A DNA stretch of 7,118 bases from Dehalococcoidia bacterium (GTDB lineage: Bacteria; Chloroflexota; Dehalococcoidia; E44-bin15): contig JAUXBC010000038.1 of assembly GCA_030619615.1 (NCBI GenBank), positions 1 to 7,118 of the forward strand, given 5' to 3'. Numbering within the stretch: position 1 is the first letter of the stretch; each line of letters begins with the position of its first letter. The translations under genes were made by a program, and so were the position numbers. Below are positions 1-5,349 of this stretch, one piece after another. The notes below the pieces were generated by a model. That model saw nothing but the letters and a program-made list of their open reading frames with translations. It searched no databases and was not told the DNA's origin.

Positions 1-494
1 GTCTTTTCGTCCATTGCCTCCTTCACCCTGGAGATGTCCACAGCATAGGCCTTGCCCCTCGGCACATCGACAACCTTCCCCCCGCAAACCTCGGTAGAGA
101 AGGGGTACATGCCGAAGGTGGGAACACAGTTGATCACCCTGTCCCCTGGTTCGAGGAAAAGGCGCAGGATGAGGTCGATGAGCTCATCGCTGCCGGCGCC
201 AGCCACGATATGCTCTGCGCCGACTCCAACATACCCCTGCAGCGCTTTTCGCACCTCCCCCTGGTCGGGGTCGGGATAGATATGATAGAAGGGATAGCTG
301 GCGAGGGCGCGCCCCACCCTTGGCGAGCAGCCATAGGGATTTTCATTCCCATCCAGCTTTATCACCCCCTCGGGCGGAATCCCGGCTCGCTCGCCAAGCA
401 CCTCCGGAGGGGCGATGGGTTGATACCCCTCAAGGCGCAAAATATCGCCCCTGATCAGCCTTTCGATACCCCGAGAAGCATCGGAAGGGTTCAT
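1..494 (-). CDS. hisC: Histidinol-phosphate aminotransferase, N-terminal part (cut by window edge)
   Basis: PLP-dependent cytosolic enzyme that transaminates imidazole-acetol phosphate with glutamate to give histidinol phosphate, a late step of histidine synthesis. I translated it by hand from ATG 494; 164 codons are visible of a family length near 350-370. Seen: KLDGNENPYG at residues 46-55 (substrate and cofactor binding region of the HisC branch of class I/II aminotransferases), YPDP at 73-76, GAGSDELID at 99-107 (cofactor phosphate loop region) and PTFGMY at 125-130. The PLP-binding lysine lies beyond the left edge. The start follows the hisD stop by 2 nt and has a strong ribosome binding site inside the hisD 3' end, so the two are probably translationally coupled. 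The family call is firm. The exact substrate cannot be proved because close relatives act on other amino acids, but the his operon context supports HisC. Confidence 0.93.
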   Translation of the reverse strand, partial: MNPSDASRGIERLIRGDILRLEGYQPIAPPEVLGERAGIPPEGVIKLDGNENPYGCSPRVGRALASYPFYHIYPDPDQGEVRKALQGYVGVGAEHIVAGAGSDELIDLILRLFLEPGDRVINCVPTFGMYPFSTEVCGGKVVDVPRGKAYAVDISRVKEAMDEK

Positions 495-496
495 AA

Positions 497-1831
497 CTAG
501 CCCTCCCCGCTTTTCTTTTTAAGCCTTGCCTCCACGGCACGGGCATGGGCGGTGAGACCCTCAGCCCTGGCGATGGTCACCGCAGCAGGACCGAGCACCT
601 TTAAATCCTCTTCACTTAAAGAGATGACGCTGGTGAACTTGAGGAAGTCGCTAACACCGAGGGGGGATCTGAAACGGGCGGTGCCCTCTGTGGGGATGAC
701 ATGGCTCGGTCCGGCAACATAGTCGCCCAGGGTTTCGGGGGAGCTTTCCCCGACGAAGATTGCCCCGGCATTGCGGATCCTTCTCATATACGAAGAGGGG
801 GTGCGCACCATCAAAGATACGTGCTCTGGGGCATAAAGGTTAACCAGGTCGACAGCCTGAGTTATGTTGGCAACCACAATTATCTTTCCCCTCCTCTCCA
901 CCGATTCCCGTGCGATGCCAGCCCGCTCCAATTTAGCGAGCTGACGCTCCACCTCACTATTGACCTCATCGGCCAGCTTGGAGGAGGTGGTGATCAGGAG
1001 GGCGGTGGCAAGCACATCATGCTCCGCTTGAGCCAGGAGGTCGGCGGCGCAGAGGGCGGCATCTGCGGAATCATCGGCCAAAACAACTGTCTCCGTAGGT
1101 CCCGGGAGCCCATCGATATCCACTACGCCAAAGACCATCCTCTTCGCCAAGATAACGAAAATATTGCCCGGTCCGCAGATCTTGTCCACTTTTGGAATGG
1201 ACTCGGTGCCAAAGGCGAGGGCTGCGATCGCTTGAGCGCCCCCCACCCTAAAAACGAGGTTCACCTTGGCAATGTCCGCTGCCACCAGTGTCGGCGGCGG
1301 TATTGCACCCCCCCTCCGTGGTGGGGTGACCAGGATGACCTCCTTGACCCCCGCTACTTTGGCAGGGATCGCCGTCATCAATACCGTCGATGGATAGCAC
1401 GCCGTGCCCCCAGGCACATATATGCCCACCCTATCCAGGGGGCGAAGGATTTGCCCTGTCCCTCCCTCCATGAATTCCTTAAAGCTATGGCGCATCTGTG
1501 TGAGATGGAAGGAGCGCACCCTTTCCGCGGCCATCTCAAGAGCCGAGATAAGCTCTTTGCTCACCTTTTTATAGGCTTTGTCGATCTCCTCTTTGCTTAC
1601 CTCGAGGGATTTAAGCGCCACCCCATCGATCCGTTTGGTATATTCAAAAAGGGCGGCATCCCTTTTGTCGCGCACCTCAGCGATGATCCTCGCCACTGCC
1701 TCCTCGGGGGTGAGCTCCTGGCCAAAGATCCCTATTATCCCTTGTTTTATTTGCGGGGGAACTTCGCCGAGCTCGAAGGGGGAGCGCCGCAAAACAGCCC
1801 TAGCAGCTTGATAATCCCTAATTATCCTCAC
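497..1831 (-). CDS. hisD: Histidinol dehydrogenase
   Basis: Zinc-dependent cytosolic enzyme that oxidises L-histidinol to L-histidine in two NAD-linked steps, the last reactions of the pathway. The 444 residues match the usual length (about 430-440), so it is complete. By alignment to the family, the zinc ligands are Q268 and H271 (in AQAEHD), D370 (in GDYVAGPSH) and H429 (in GLTAHARAV). The catalytic Glu-His pair is E336-H337 in YAPEHVSLM. The stretch VDKICGPGN at 215-223 is also typical. The usual AGPSE signature reads PGPTE at 243-247, a Ser-to-Thr change that looks conservative. The start is GTG (1829-1831). An AAGGAG sequence 7 nt upstream supports it, and the gene overlaps the preceding one by 14 nt. 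It lies 2 nt before hisC in the operon. No sign of damage. Confidence 0.97.
   Translation of the reverse strand: MRIIRDYQAARAVLRRSPFELGEVPPQIKQGIIGIFGQELTPEEAVARIIAEVRDKRDAALFEYTKRIDGVALKSLEVSKEEIDKAYKKVSKELISALEMAAERVRSFHLTQMRHSFKEFMEGGTGQILRPLDRVGIYVPGGTACYPSTVLMTAIPAKVAGVKEVILVTPPRRGGAIPPPTLVAADIAKVNLVFRVGGAQAIAALAFGTESIPKVDKICGPGNIFVILAKRMVFGVVDIDGLPGPTETVVLADDSADAALCAADLLAQAEHDVLATALLITTSSKLADEVNSEVERQLAKLERAGIARESVERRGKIIVVANITQAVDLVNLYAPEHVSLMVRTPSSYMRRIRNAGAIFVGESSPETLGDYVAGPSHVIPTEGTARFRSPLGVSDFLKFTSVISLSEEDLKVLGPAAVTIARAEGLTAHARAVEARLKKKSGEG
501..508 (-). promoter_or_regulatory. Ribosome binding site of hisC
   Basis: On the minus strand this reads GGGGAGGG, 6 nt before ATG 494. It lies inside the last codons of hisD, which favours coupled translation and fixes the hisC start. 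Confidence 0.75.
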
Positions 1832-2579
1832 CTAAATACTCCTTGGCTACCGCCACCGATTCACTTATTGCTTTTTCCCTAAAAGCGGTGAGTCGCTCTT
1901 GGGTGACATACTGGATGGCCCACTCCAACCTAGCAGGCATTGAGGAAAGGAACTGCTCCAACTGCTCAGCATCGATCTTCTCCCTGGGAAGGAAGAACCT
2001 CTGGGCAAAGAAGCGGAAGAAGGCCCAGGTTGGTTCGCGGATGGCGGCAGTGCAAATAAAGTCTCGCCACTCCCGCAAAGTAGGACCGTCAATAAAACCA
2101 ATATCAACCCTTGGCTCCCAATCGCAGATTTGCCCCCGAATCTCCTCCATCCTCCTTTTATCCTCCCGCTCTCTGCGATCGAGCTCGAACTGGAGCACTC
2201 TGTCCAGCATTTTGGCCATAGGCTCCCCGCTAAGAGGCGAGGAACTGCCGAAGAAAGGGCGATAGATGTCAACAATCCAGATCTCGTCGCTGACGAGGTG
2301 GGATAGATAGCCCGAAACAAAGGACCTCGTTTTGGCATCAAGTTTGCTTCCCTGAGCAAGATTGGGATGAGCCTTAAAGATCAGCATTGCCCCACTCTCC
2401 AAGCACTCCTTCTCCAGGTCGAAAAAATGGGTTTCCTCTCGAGAGACGCCTATAATTAGGTGCACATCGGGCAAGGTGGCGCCGATAAGGTAGCTGCCCA
2501 GATTTTGGTCTATTATAGAATGGTGAAGCAGCTCTGCCGCCTCTTTAGCAATGCCTAGATGGAGACAAAGTGGAGGCAT
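1818..2579 (-). CDS. Zinc-dependent phospholipase C-like protein of unknown substrate, inside the his operon
   Basis: A 253-residue protein resembling the zinc-dependent phospholipase C/S1-P1 nuclease-like fold family (Pfam Zn_dep_PLPC type). Seen: an N-terminal MPPLCLHLGIA with H7; GATLPDVH at 33-40 with D38 and H40; THFF at 50-53 with H51; and FVSGYLSHLVSDEIW at 87-101 with H94 and D98. This spacing of His and Asp residues ahead of a GYLxHLxxDxxW core is what I recognise from that family. The second half (about 120-253) is charged, probably helical, and carries no motif I know. There is no signal peptide or obvious membrane segment, so it is probably cytosolic, unlike secreted bacterial phospholipases C. 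The ATG at 2579 lies 27 nt after the hisG stop, and the 3' end overlaps hisD by 14 nt, so it is co-transcribed with his genes. Its histidine-related role is unknown. A phosphatase or phosphoesterase role is possible but unproved. Confidence 0.6.
   Translation of the reverse strand: MPPLCLHLGIAKEAAELLHHSIIDQNLGSYLIGATLPDVHLIIGVSREETHFFDLEKECLESGAMLIFKAHPNLAQGSKLDAKTRSFVSGYLSHLVSDEIWIVDIYRPFFGSSSPLSGEPMAKMLDRVLQFELDRREREDKRRMEEIRGQICDWEPRVDIGFIDGPTLREWRDFICTAAIREPTWAFFRFFAQRFFLPREKIDAEQLEQFLSSMPARLEWAIQYVTQERLTAFREKAISESVAVAKEYLGEDN
1839..1844 (-). promoter_or_regulatory. Ribosome binding site of hisD
   Basis: The minus strand reads AAGGAG, 7 nt before the GTG at 1831. It lies within the 3' end of the phospholipase-like gene. 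It decides the GTG start and implies that hisD translation depends on ribosomes finishing the upstream gene. Confidence 0.75.
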
Positions 2580-2589
2580 CTCTTTTCGA

Positions 2590-2594
2590 CCTTC
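2590..2594 (-). promoter_or_regulatory. Weak ribosome binding site of the phospholipase-like gene
   Basis: GAAGG on the minus strand, 10 nt before ATG 2579, in the 27-nt gap after hisG. The spacing is longer than ideal. No better site or start is visible nearby. Confidence 0.4.
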
Positions 2595-2606
2595 AGCCTT
2601 TACTTT

Positions 2607-3290
2607 TTAGAAACCCTCTTTGGCTGTCTTTTCCATGATTTTGATGATATGCTTTATTCTTTCCTTCTTTAATGGATCGGACAAAGCCTGCCTATTGCCG
2701 ATAAGGCATGCCGAGGACTCAAAAAGGGTGTCGATAGTTTTAAGCTTGTGCTTGGTTAAGGTTTCTCCTGTCTCGGTATTTTCGATGAGGAGGTCGGCAT
2801 CTTCGGGGAGGAAGGCCTCGCTCGCTCCCCAGGTGGGAATTATCTTATAGCGCTCCAGGTGCTTATCCCTCGCATACTTGTCAGCGATATTCACATACTC
2901 TGAAGCCACCCTTATCGTGGGAAGCAGCCCTCCCCTCACCAGGTCCTTCAACTCAGCGACATTATTAACGGGCAAATCCTCGCTGACCACGGCCACAATA
3001 GTCACCCTTCCAAATCCCAGATCCAAGATTTCCTCCACCGGGCTTGAAGGGAATCGATAGAGATGGTCTTTAAGCCAGTCCTTACCGGTGATTGCCAGAT
3101 CGAAGCTCTCATTTGCCACCTGGAGGGGCATATCCTGAGGTCTGATCACCTTAACGGTGACACCGTTAAGCTCCAAGGTAGGTCGGCGAGTTTCCAATAC
3201 CTCAGAATAGCCACCGATTTTAAGCCCCGCCTTCTTGAAGAATTCCATGGTGGGGCGTTGCTGGTGACCATCGGGCAGGGCAAGACGAAC
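2607..3290 (-). other. Second HisG domain (PRPP loop intact, N-terminal motif lost)
   Basis: Residues 242-468 of the hisG product. Landmarks: RLALPDGHQ at 243-251, MPLQVA at 295-300, FDLAITGKDW at 304-313, DLGFG at 331-335, VASEYVNIADKY at 369-380, WGASEAFLPEDADLLI at 395-410 and ETGETL at 414-419 (bases 2757-2774), the PRPP-binding loop. D248 and H250 stand where K and R are expected. The terminal helix IIKIMEKTAKEGF resembles the linker helix IIGRMVEKAAEGE at 227-239, so the repeated unit includes the C-terminal helix. Confidence 0.85.
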
Positions 3291-4013
3291 CATTTTTTCG
3301 CCCTCAGCCGCTTTTTCGACCATTCTGCCGATAATGGCAGGCAAAGGCGATTCCTCCTCAATTTCTACCTCTGAGGGGGAAAGATGGCTCAATAGAATGC
3401 TCATATCAGCCTTTGCCAGGCTTTTCCTGTTGGCGATTAAGAAAGCCCTGGAGGCGAGAACCCTGGCTAGCGGGACCAGATCGTGATCGGCAAGTCTATC
3501 CACCGAAGTTTCGGCGATTATCGCCAGATCGGCGCTCTCCGGGGGATAGACCTCGGCAGCCCCCCATATAGGGAGGATCTTAAATCTCCTCAGGCGCAAC
3601 CTGAGGGCGAAGGATTCCGCCAGGTTCTGGTACTCGCTGACGATGCGCACCGTTTCAAATCCACCCTCTATCTCCCCCACTGAGGAGACCCCGGCATACC
3701 TGCTGGCGACCACATACAAATCGCTTTTGCCATAACCCAGATCTCCCACCTTCACCAGGTCGTCACTGGGGTACTTAACCAGAAGCTCCTCCACCCAGTC
3801 CAGCCCGCATATCCCCAAATCATAGTTGCCGATAGCCACCTGAATAGGGATATCCTTCTCTTGAAACACCTTAAGAAAGAGGTCAGCGAACGTGGTGGAT
3901 TCGGGGCGATAGGAACGCGACCCCTCGTCATAGTCCAAAAGCCCCAGTCCCACCCTTTGGAGCAAAGCGGCGGTATCGTCCACAAGTCGCCCCTTTGGCA
4001 AGGCCAGCTTCAC
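2607..4013 (-). CDS. hisG: ATP phosphoribosyltransferase with two tandem HisG domains
   Basis: HisG condenses ATP with PRPP to phosphoribosyl-ATP, the first committed and feedback-regulated step of histidine synthesis. Short-form HisG (about 200-230 residues) needs HisZ, which is encoded immediately upstream. This protein has 468 residues and contains the short-form domain twice: residues 1 to about 211 and about 242 to 468, joined by an acidic then helical linker. In residues 122-179 against 367-424 my hand alignment gives 25 identities in 58. Domain 1 keeps K7-G8-R9 but has S170-V171-D172-R173 where the PRPP loop should read T-G-x-T. Domain 2 has D248-G249-H250 in place of K-G-R but keeps T415-G416-E417-T418. 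Both keep the Glu of the GSVE-like motif (E154, E399). No ACT-like C-terminal domain of long-form HisG is seen. The start is GTG 4013, overlapping the hisZ stop by 4 nt (GTGA), with a good ribosome binding site. The family is certain; the working of the doubled enzyme is inferred. Confidence 0.93.
   Translation of the reverse strand: MKLALPKGRLVDDTAALLQRVGLGLLDYDEGSRSYRPESTTFADLFLKVFQEKDIPIQVAIGNYDLGICGLDWVEELLVKYPSDDLVKVGDLGYGKSDLYVVASRYAGVSSVGEIEGGFETVRIVSEYQNLAESFALRLRLRRFKILPIWGAAEVYPPESADLAIIAETSVDRLADHDLVPLARVLASRAFLIANRKSLAKADMSILLSHLSPSEVEIEEESPLPAIIGRMVEKAAEGEKMVRLALPDGHQQRPTMEFFKKAGLKIGGYSEVLETRRPTLELNGVTVKVIRPQDMPLQVANESFDLAITGKDWLKDHLYRFPSSPVEEILDLGFGRVTIVAVVSEDLPVNNVAELKDLVRGGLLPTIRVASEYVNIADKYARDKHLERYKIIPTWGASEAFLPEDADLLIENTETGETLTKHKLKTIDTLFESSACLIGNRQALSDPLKKERIKHIIKIMEKTAKEGF
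3291..3305 (-). promoter_or_regulatory. Possible internal ribosome binding site and ATG at the start of the second HisG domain
   Basis: Codon 241 of hisG is ATG (3291-3293). The minus strand carries GAGGG (3301-3305) 7 nt before it. Initiation here would give a free 228-residue second domain, close to the length of an ordinary short-form HisG. It could be a functional internal start, or a relic of the time when the domains were separate genes. The motif is short and may be chance. Confidence 0.35.
3381..4013 (-). other. First HisG domain (PRPP loop degenerate)
   Basis: Residues 1-211 of the hisG product. Family landmarks: LALPKGRL at 3-10, IPIQVA at 55-60, YDLGICGLDW at 64-73, DLGYG at 91-95, VSEYQNLA at 125-132 and WGAAEVYPPESADLAI at 150-165. 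The segment that should carry the T-G-x-T PRPP loop reads TSVDRL at 169-174 (bases 3492-3509), so phosphate binding as in ordinary HisG looks lost here. Confidence 0.85.
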
Positions 4014-5242
4014 CTCGACCCCTCCACTATCTTTAGAATTCCCGCTTGAGAGGCTACCTTACTCCTTTTCCCTGTAGCCTGGTCGACCAGTTGGAAGGGA
4101 CCTTCCCTGGGCACCGAGAGAAGCCACCGATAATCGCTCACTGCTTTGCGGCCCAGGTCTAGCTCGGTGAGATAGCCTTCTTCTCTCAAAAAGCGGGCAA
4201 CCTCAAAGCAAGACTTCAACCCCTTCACATCGCTGCCCTCGGGGCGGACCAGGATCCTGTGGTAAGATGGCTGCTCCCTCTTTAGGAGATCCATCAATTG
4301 GTCCATATATAGAGCAAAACCCGAGGCGGGAACGGCTCCTCCCCCCACCAGCGGGATCAAATCATCGTATCTCCCCCCTCCCCCCACCCTCTCCGCCAAG
4401 GCGTAGAATTGAAACATGACCCCGGTATAATATTCAAAACCCCTCCCTGAGGCGATATCGATTTGGTAGGGGCAATCCAGGGCGCTGAGAAGCTGGGCGA
4501 TATTGGTCAGGTTATCAAGGCTGGGCTCGAGTCCGGGCAAGGCTTTCCCCAGGAGAGCCCTGACATTTTCCAGAAAGCCAGGCGAGCTCCCTTTGACATC
4601 CAGCAAAAGGGGCAAAGCCCTCTTTAGGTCCACATCCTCGGTCTTTATTTCACCCAGCGCCTTTATATTACCCTCCAGAATCTTGTCGAATATTTCGGTC
4701 TGCTCCACTGACCCCAGTCCCAGCTCCCCCAGTAGTGCCTTAATTAAGCCAGCATGGGATAGCCTTACCTCCACAGGTATCCCTAATTTCTCCACGACCT
4801 CCAAGGCGAGAAGGATTAGCTCCACGTCGGCCAGGGGCTGGCTGCTTCCGATGAGCTCAGCGCCACACTGCCAGCGCTCCCTCCTCTCCGCGCCCGTTTC
4901 CTCGAAGGTGAAGGTGTTTTCCACGTAGAAAAGCTTCGTTATTTCGCCACCCTCGAGGTTTTCCAGGTAGAGTCTTGCAGCAGGGATCGTGCCATCCGGC
5001 CTCAACACCACCCGCTCCCCACTCCAGCCATCCCAGTCGAGGAAGGAGTAAACCCTACCCAGCATGCCTGGGGTCAGCGTCCCGGTGGCGGTAAAAAGGT
5101 GGAGATACTCCAGTGTTGGCGTTCTCACCTCTTCATAGCCCCATCTCAGGCAACAGCCTCGAAACATCTCTTCGATGCGCCGAAACTTCGCCATATCCTG
5201 GGGGAGCAGATCCCGCATCCCTTTACACCTGGGCACTCTCAT
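4010..5242 (-). CDS. hisZ: ATP phosphoribosyltransferase regulatory subunit (class II aminoacyl-tRNA synthetase paralogue)
   Basis: HisZ is a catalytically dead relative of histidyl-tRNA synthetase. It binds short-form HisG, activates it and mediates feedback inhibition by histidine. Counting from ATG 5242 (410 residues): motif 1 KGMRDLLP at 7-14; a motif 2-like block KLFYVENTFTFEETGAERRE at 103-122 followed by QCGAELIG at 125-132; RGFEYYTG at 267-274, the histidine-binding loop equivalent; and motif 3 GGGGRYDDL at 287-295 with PASGFAL at 305-311. It lacks the RPQxGR segment of true histidyl-tRNA synthetases, and its partner hisG overlaps it by 4 nt. About 80 C-terminal residues (326-410) resemble a remnant of the synthetase anticodon-binding domain. 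A GTG at 5251 is also in frame, but it lies inside the AAAGGTGG ribosome binding site, so ATG 5242 is preferred. First gene of the operon. Confidence 0.9.
   Translation of the reverse strand: MRVPRCKGMRDLLPQDMAKFRRIEEMFRGCCLRWGYEEVRTPTLEYLHLFTATGTLTPGMLGRVYSFLDWDGWSGERVVLRPDGTIPAARLYLENLEGGEITKLFYVENTFTFEETGAERRERWQCGAELIGSSQPLADVELILLALEVVEKLGIPVEVRLSHAGLIKALLGELGLGSVEQTEIFDKILEGNIKALGEIKTEDVDLKRALPLLLDVKGSSPGFLENVRALLGKALPGLEPSLDNLTNIAQLLSALDCPYQIDIASGRGFEYYTGVMFQFYALAERVGGGGRYDDLIPLVGGGAVPASGFALYMDQLMDLLKREQPSYHRILVRPEGSDVKGLKSCFEVARFLREEGYLTELDLGRKAVSDYRWLLSVPREGPFQLVDQATGKRSKVASQAGILKIVEGSR
4019..4025 (-). promoter_or_regulatory. Ribosome binding site of hisG
   Basis: GGAGGGG on the minus strand, 5 nt before the GTG at 4013 and inside the last codons of hisZ. 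It supports the GTG start and coupled translation of the two subunits. Confidence 0.75.
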
Positions 5243-5247
5243 TGCGG

Positions 5248-5255
5248 CCACCTTT
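5248..5255 (-). promoter_or_regulatory. Ribosome binding site of hisZ
   Basis: AAAGGTGG on the minus strand, 5 nt before ATG 5242. It contains the alternative in-frame GTG (5249-5251), which has no comparable site of its own. This decides the hisZ start. Confidence 0.7.
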
Positions 5256-5270
5256 CAAAATACTCAAGCT

Positions 5271-5299
5271 ATTCTACACCAATCCGGCTCAGCCTTCAA
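5271..5299 (-). promoter_or_regulatory. Sigma70-type promoter of the his operon
   Basis: Minus strand -35 TTGAAG (5294-5299; 4 of 6 to TTGACA), 17-bp spacer, -10 TAGAAT (5271-5276; 5 of 6 to TATAAT). Predicted transcription start is near 5264, giving a leader of about 22 nt that contains the hisZ ribosome binding site. There is no room for a his leader peptide, attenuator or T-box. A small interrupted palindrome GGCTCAGCC (5286-5294) lies in the spacer, but its arms are only 4 bp. Confidence 0.6.
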
Positions 5300-5312
5300 C
5301 AACGGGGCTCGA

Positions 5313-5341
5313 TTGCAAAAAGACCACAACCCCTCTATAAT
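5313..5341 (+). promoter_or_regulatory. Sigma70-type promoter of the nfeD-slipin operon
   Basis: -35 TTGCAA (5313-5318; 4 of 6), 17-bp spacer, perfect -10 TATAAT (5336-5341). The nfeD ATG begins 8 nt after the -10 box, where transcription itself should begin, predicting a leaderless or nearly leaderless mRNA. It is back to back with the his promoter; the two -35 boxes are 13 bp apart. Confidence 0.65.
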
Positions 5342-5349
5342 GATTGGAT

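Noticed and set aside
210..500. Plus-strand open frame at the left end
   Set aside because: It is antisense to hisC, whose motifs are clear on the minus strand, and has no family resemblance.
701..1882. A 393-codon plus-strand open frame antisense to hisD
   Set aside because: It runs opposite a complete, motif-intact hisD; its translation has no recognisable domain. Long antisense frames are expected opposite GC-biased genes.
1865..2359. 164-codon minus-strand open frame in another frame of the phospholipase-like gene
   Set aside because: Low-complexity, serine- and leucine-rich translation with no motif; the overlapping frame has conserved His/Asp patterns and operon-compatible ends.
2607..4013. 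The doubled hisG as an assembly artefact from collapsed or duplicated reads
   Set aside because: The two halves are far from identical (about 43 percent in the best block by hand count), so a duplicated read or recent tandem error cannot produce it.
4010..5251. Reading this gene as a true histidyl-tRNA synthetase
   Set aside because: It lacks the RPQxGR segment of motif 2 needed for aminoacylation and overlaps hisG, which fits HisZ.
5249..5251. GTG as the hisZ start
   Set aside because: It lies within the AAAGGTGG ribosome binding site of the ATG at 5242 and has no good site of its own.
5286..5294. GGCTCAGCC palindrome in the his promoter spacer as an operator
   Set aside because: Arms of only 4 bp are readily due to chance; no second copy is seen.
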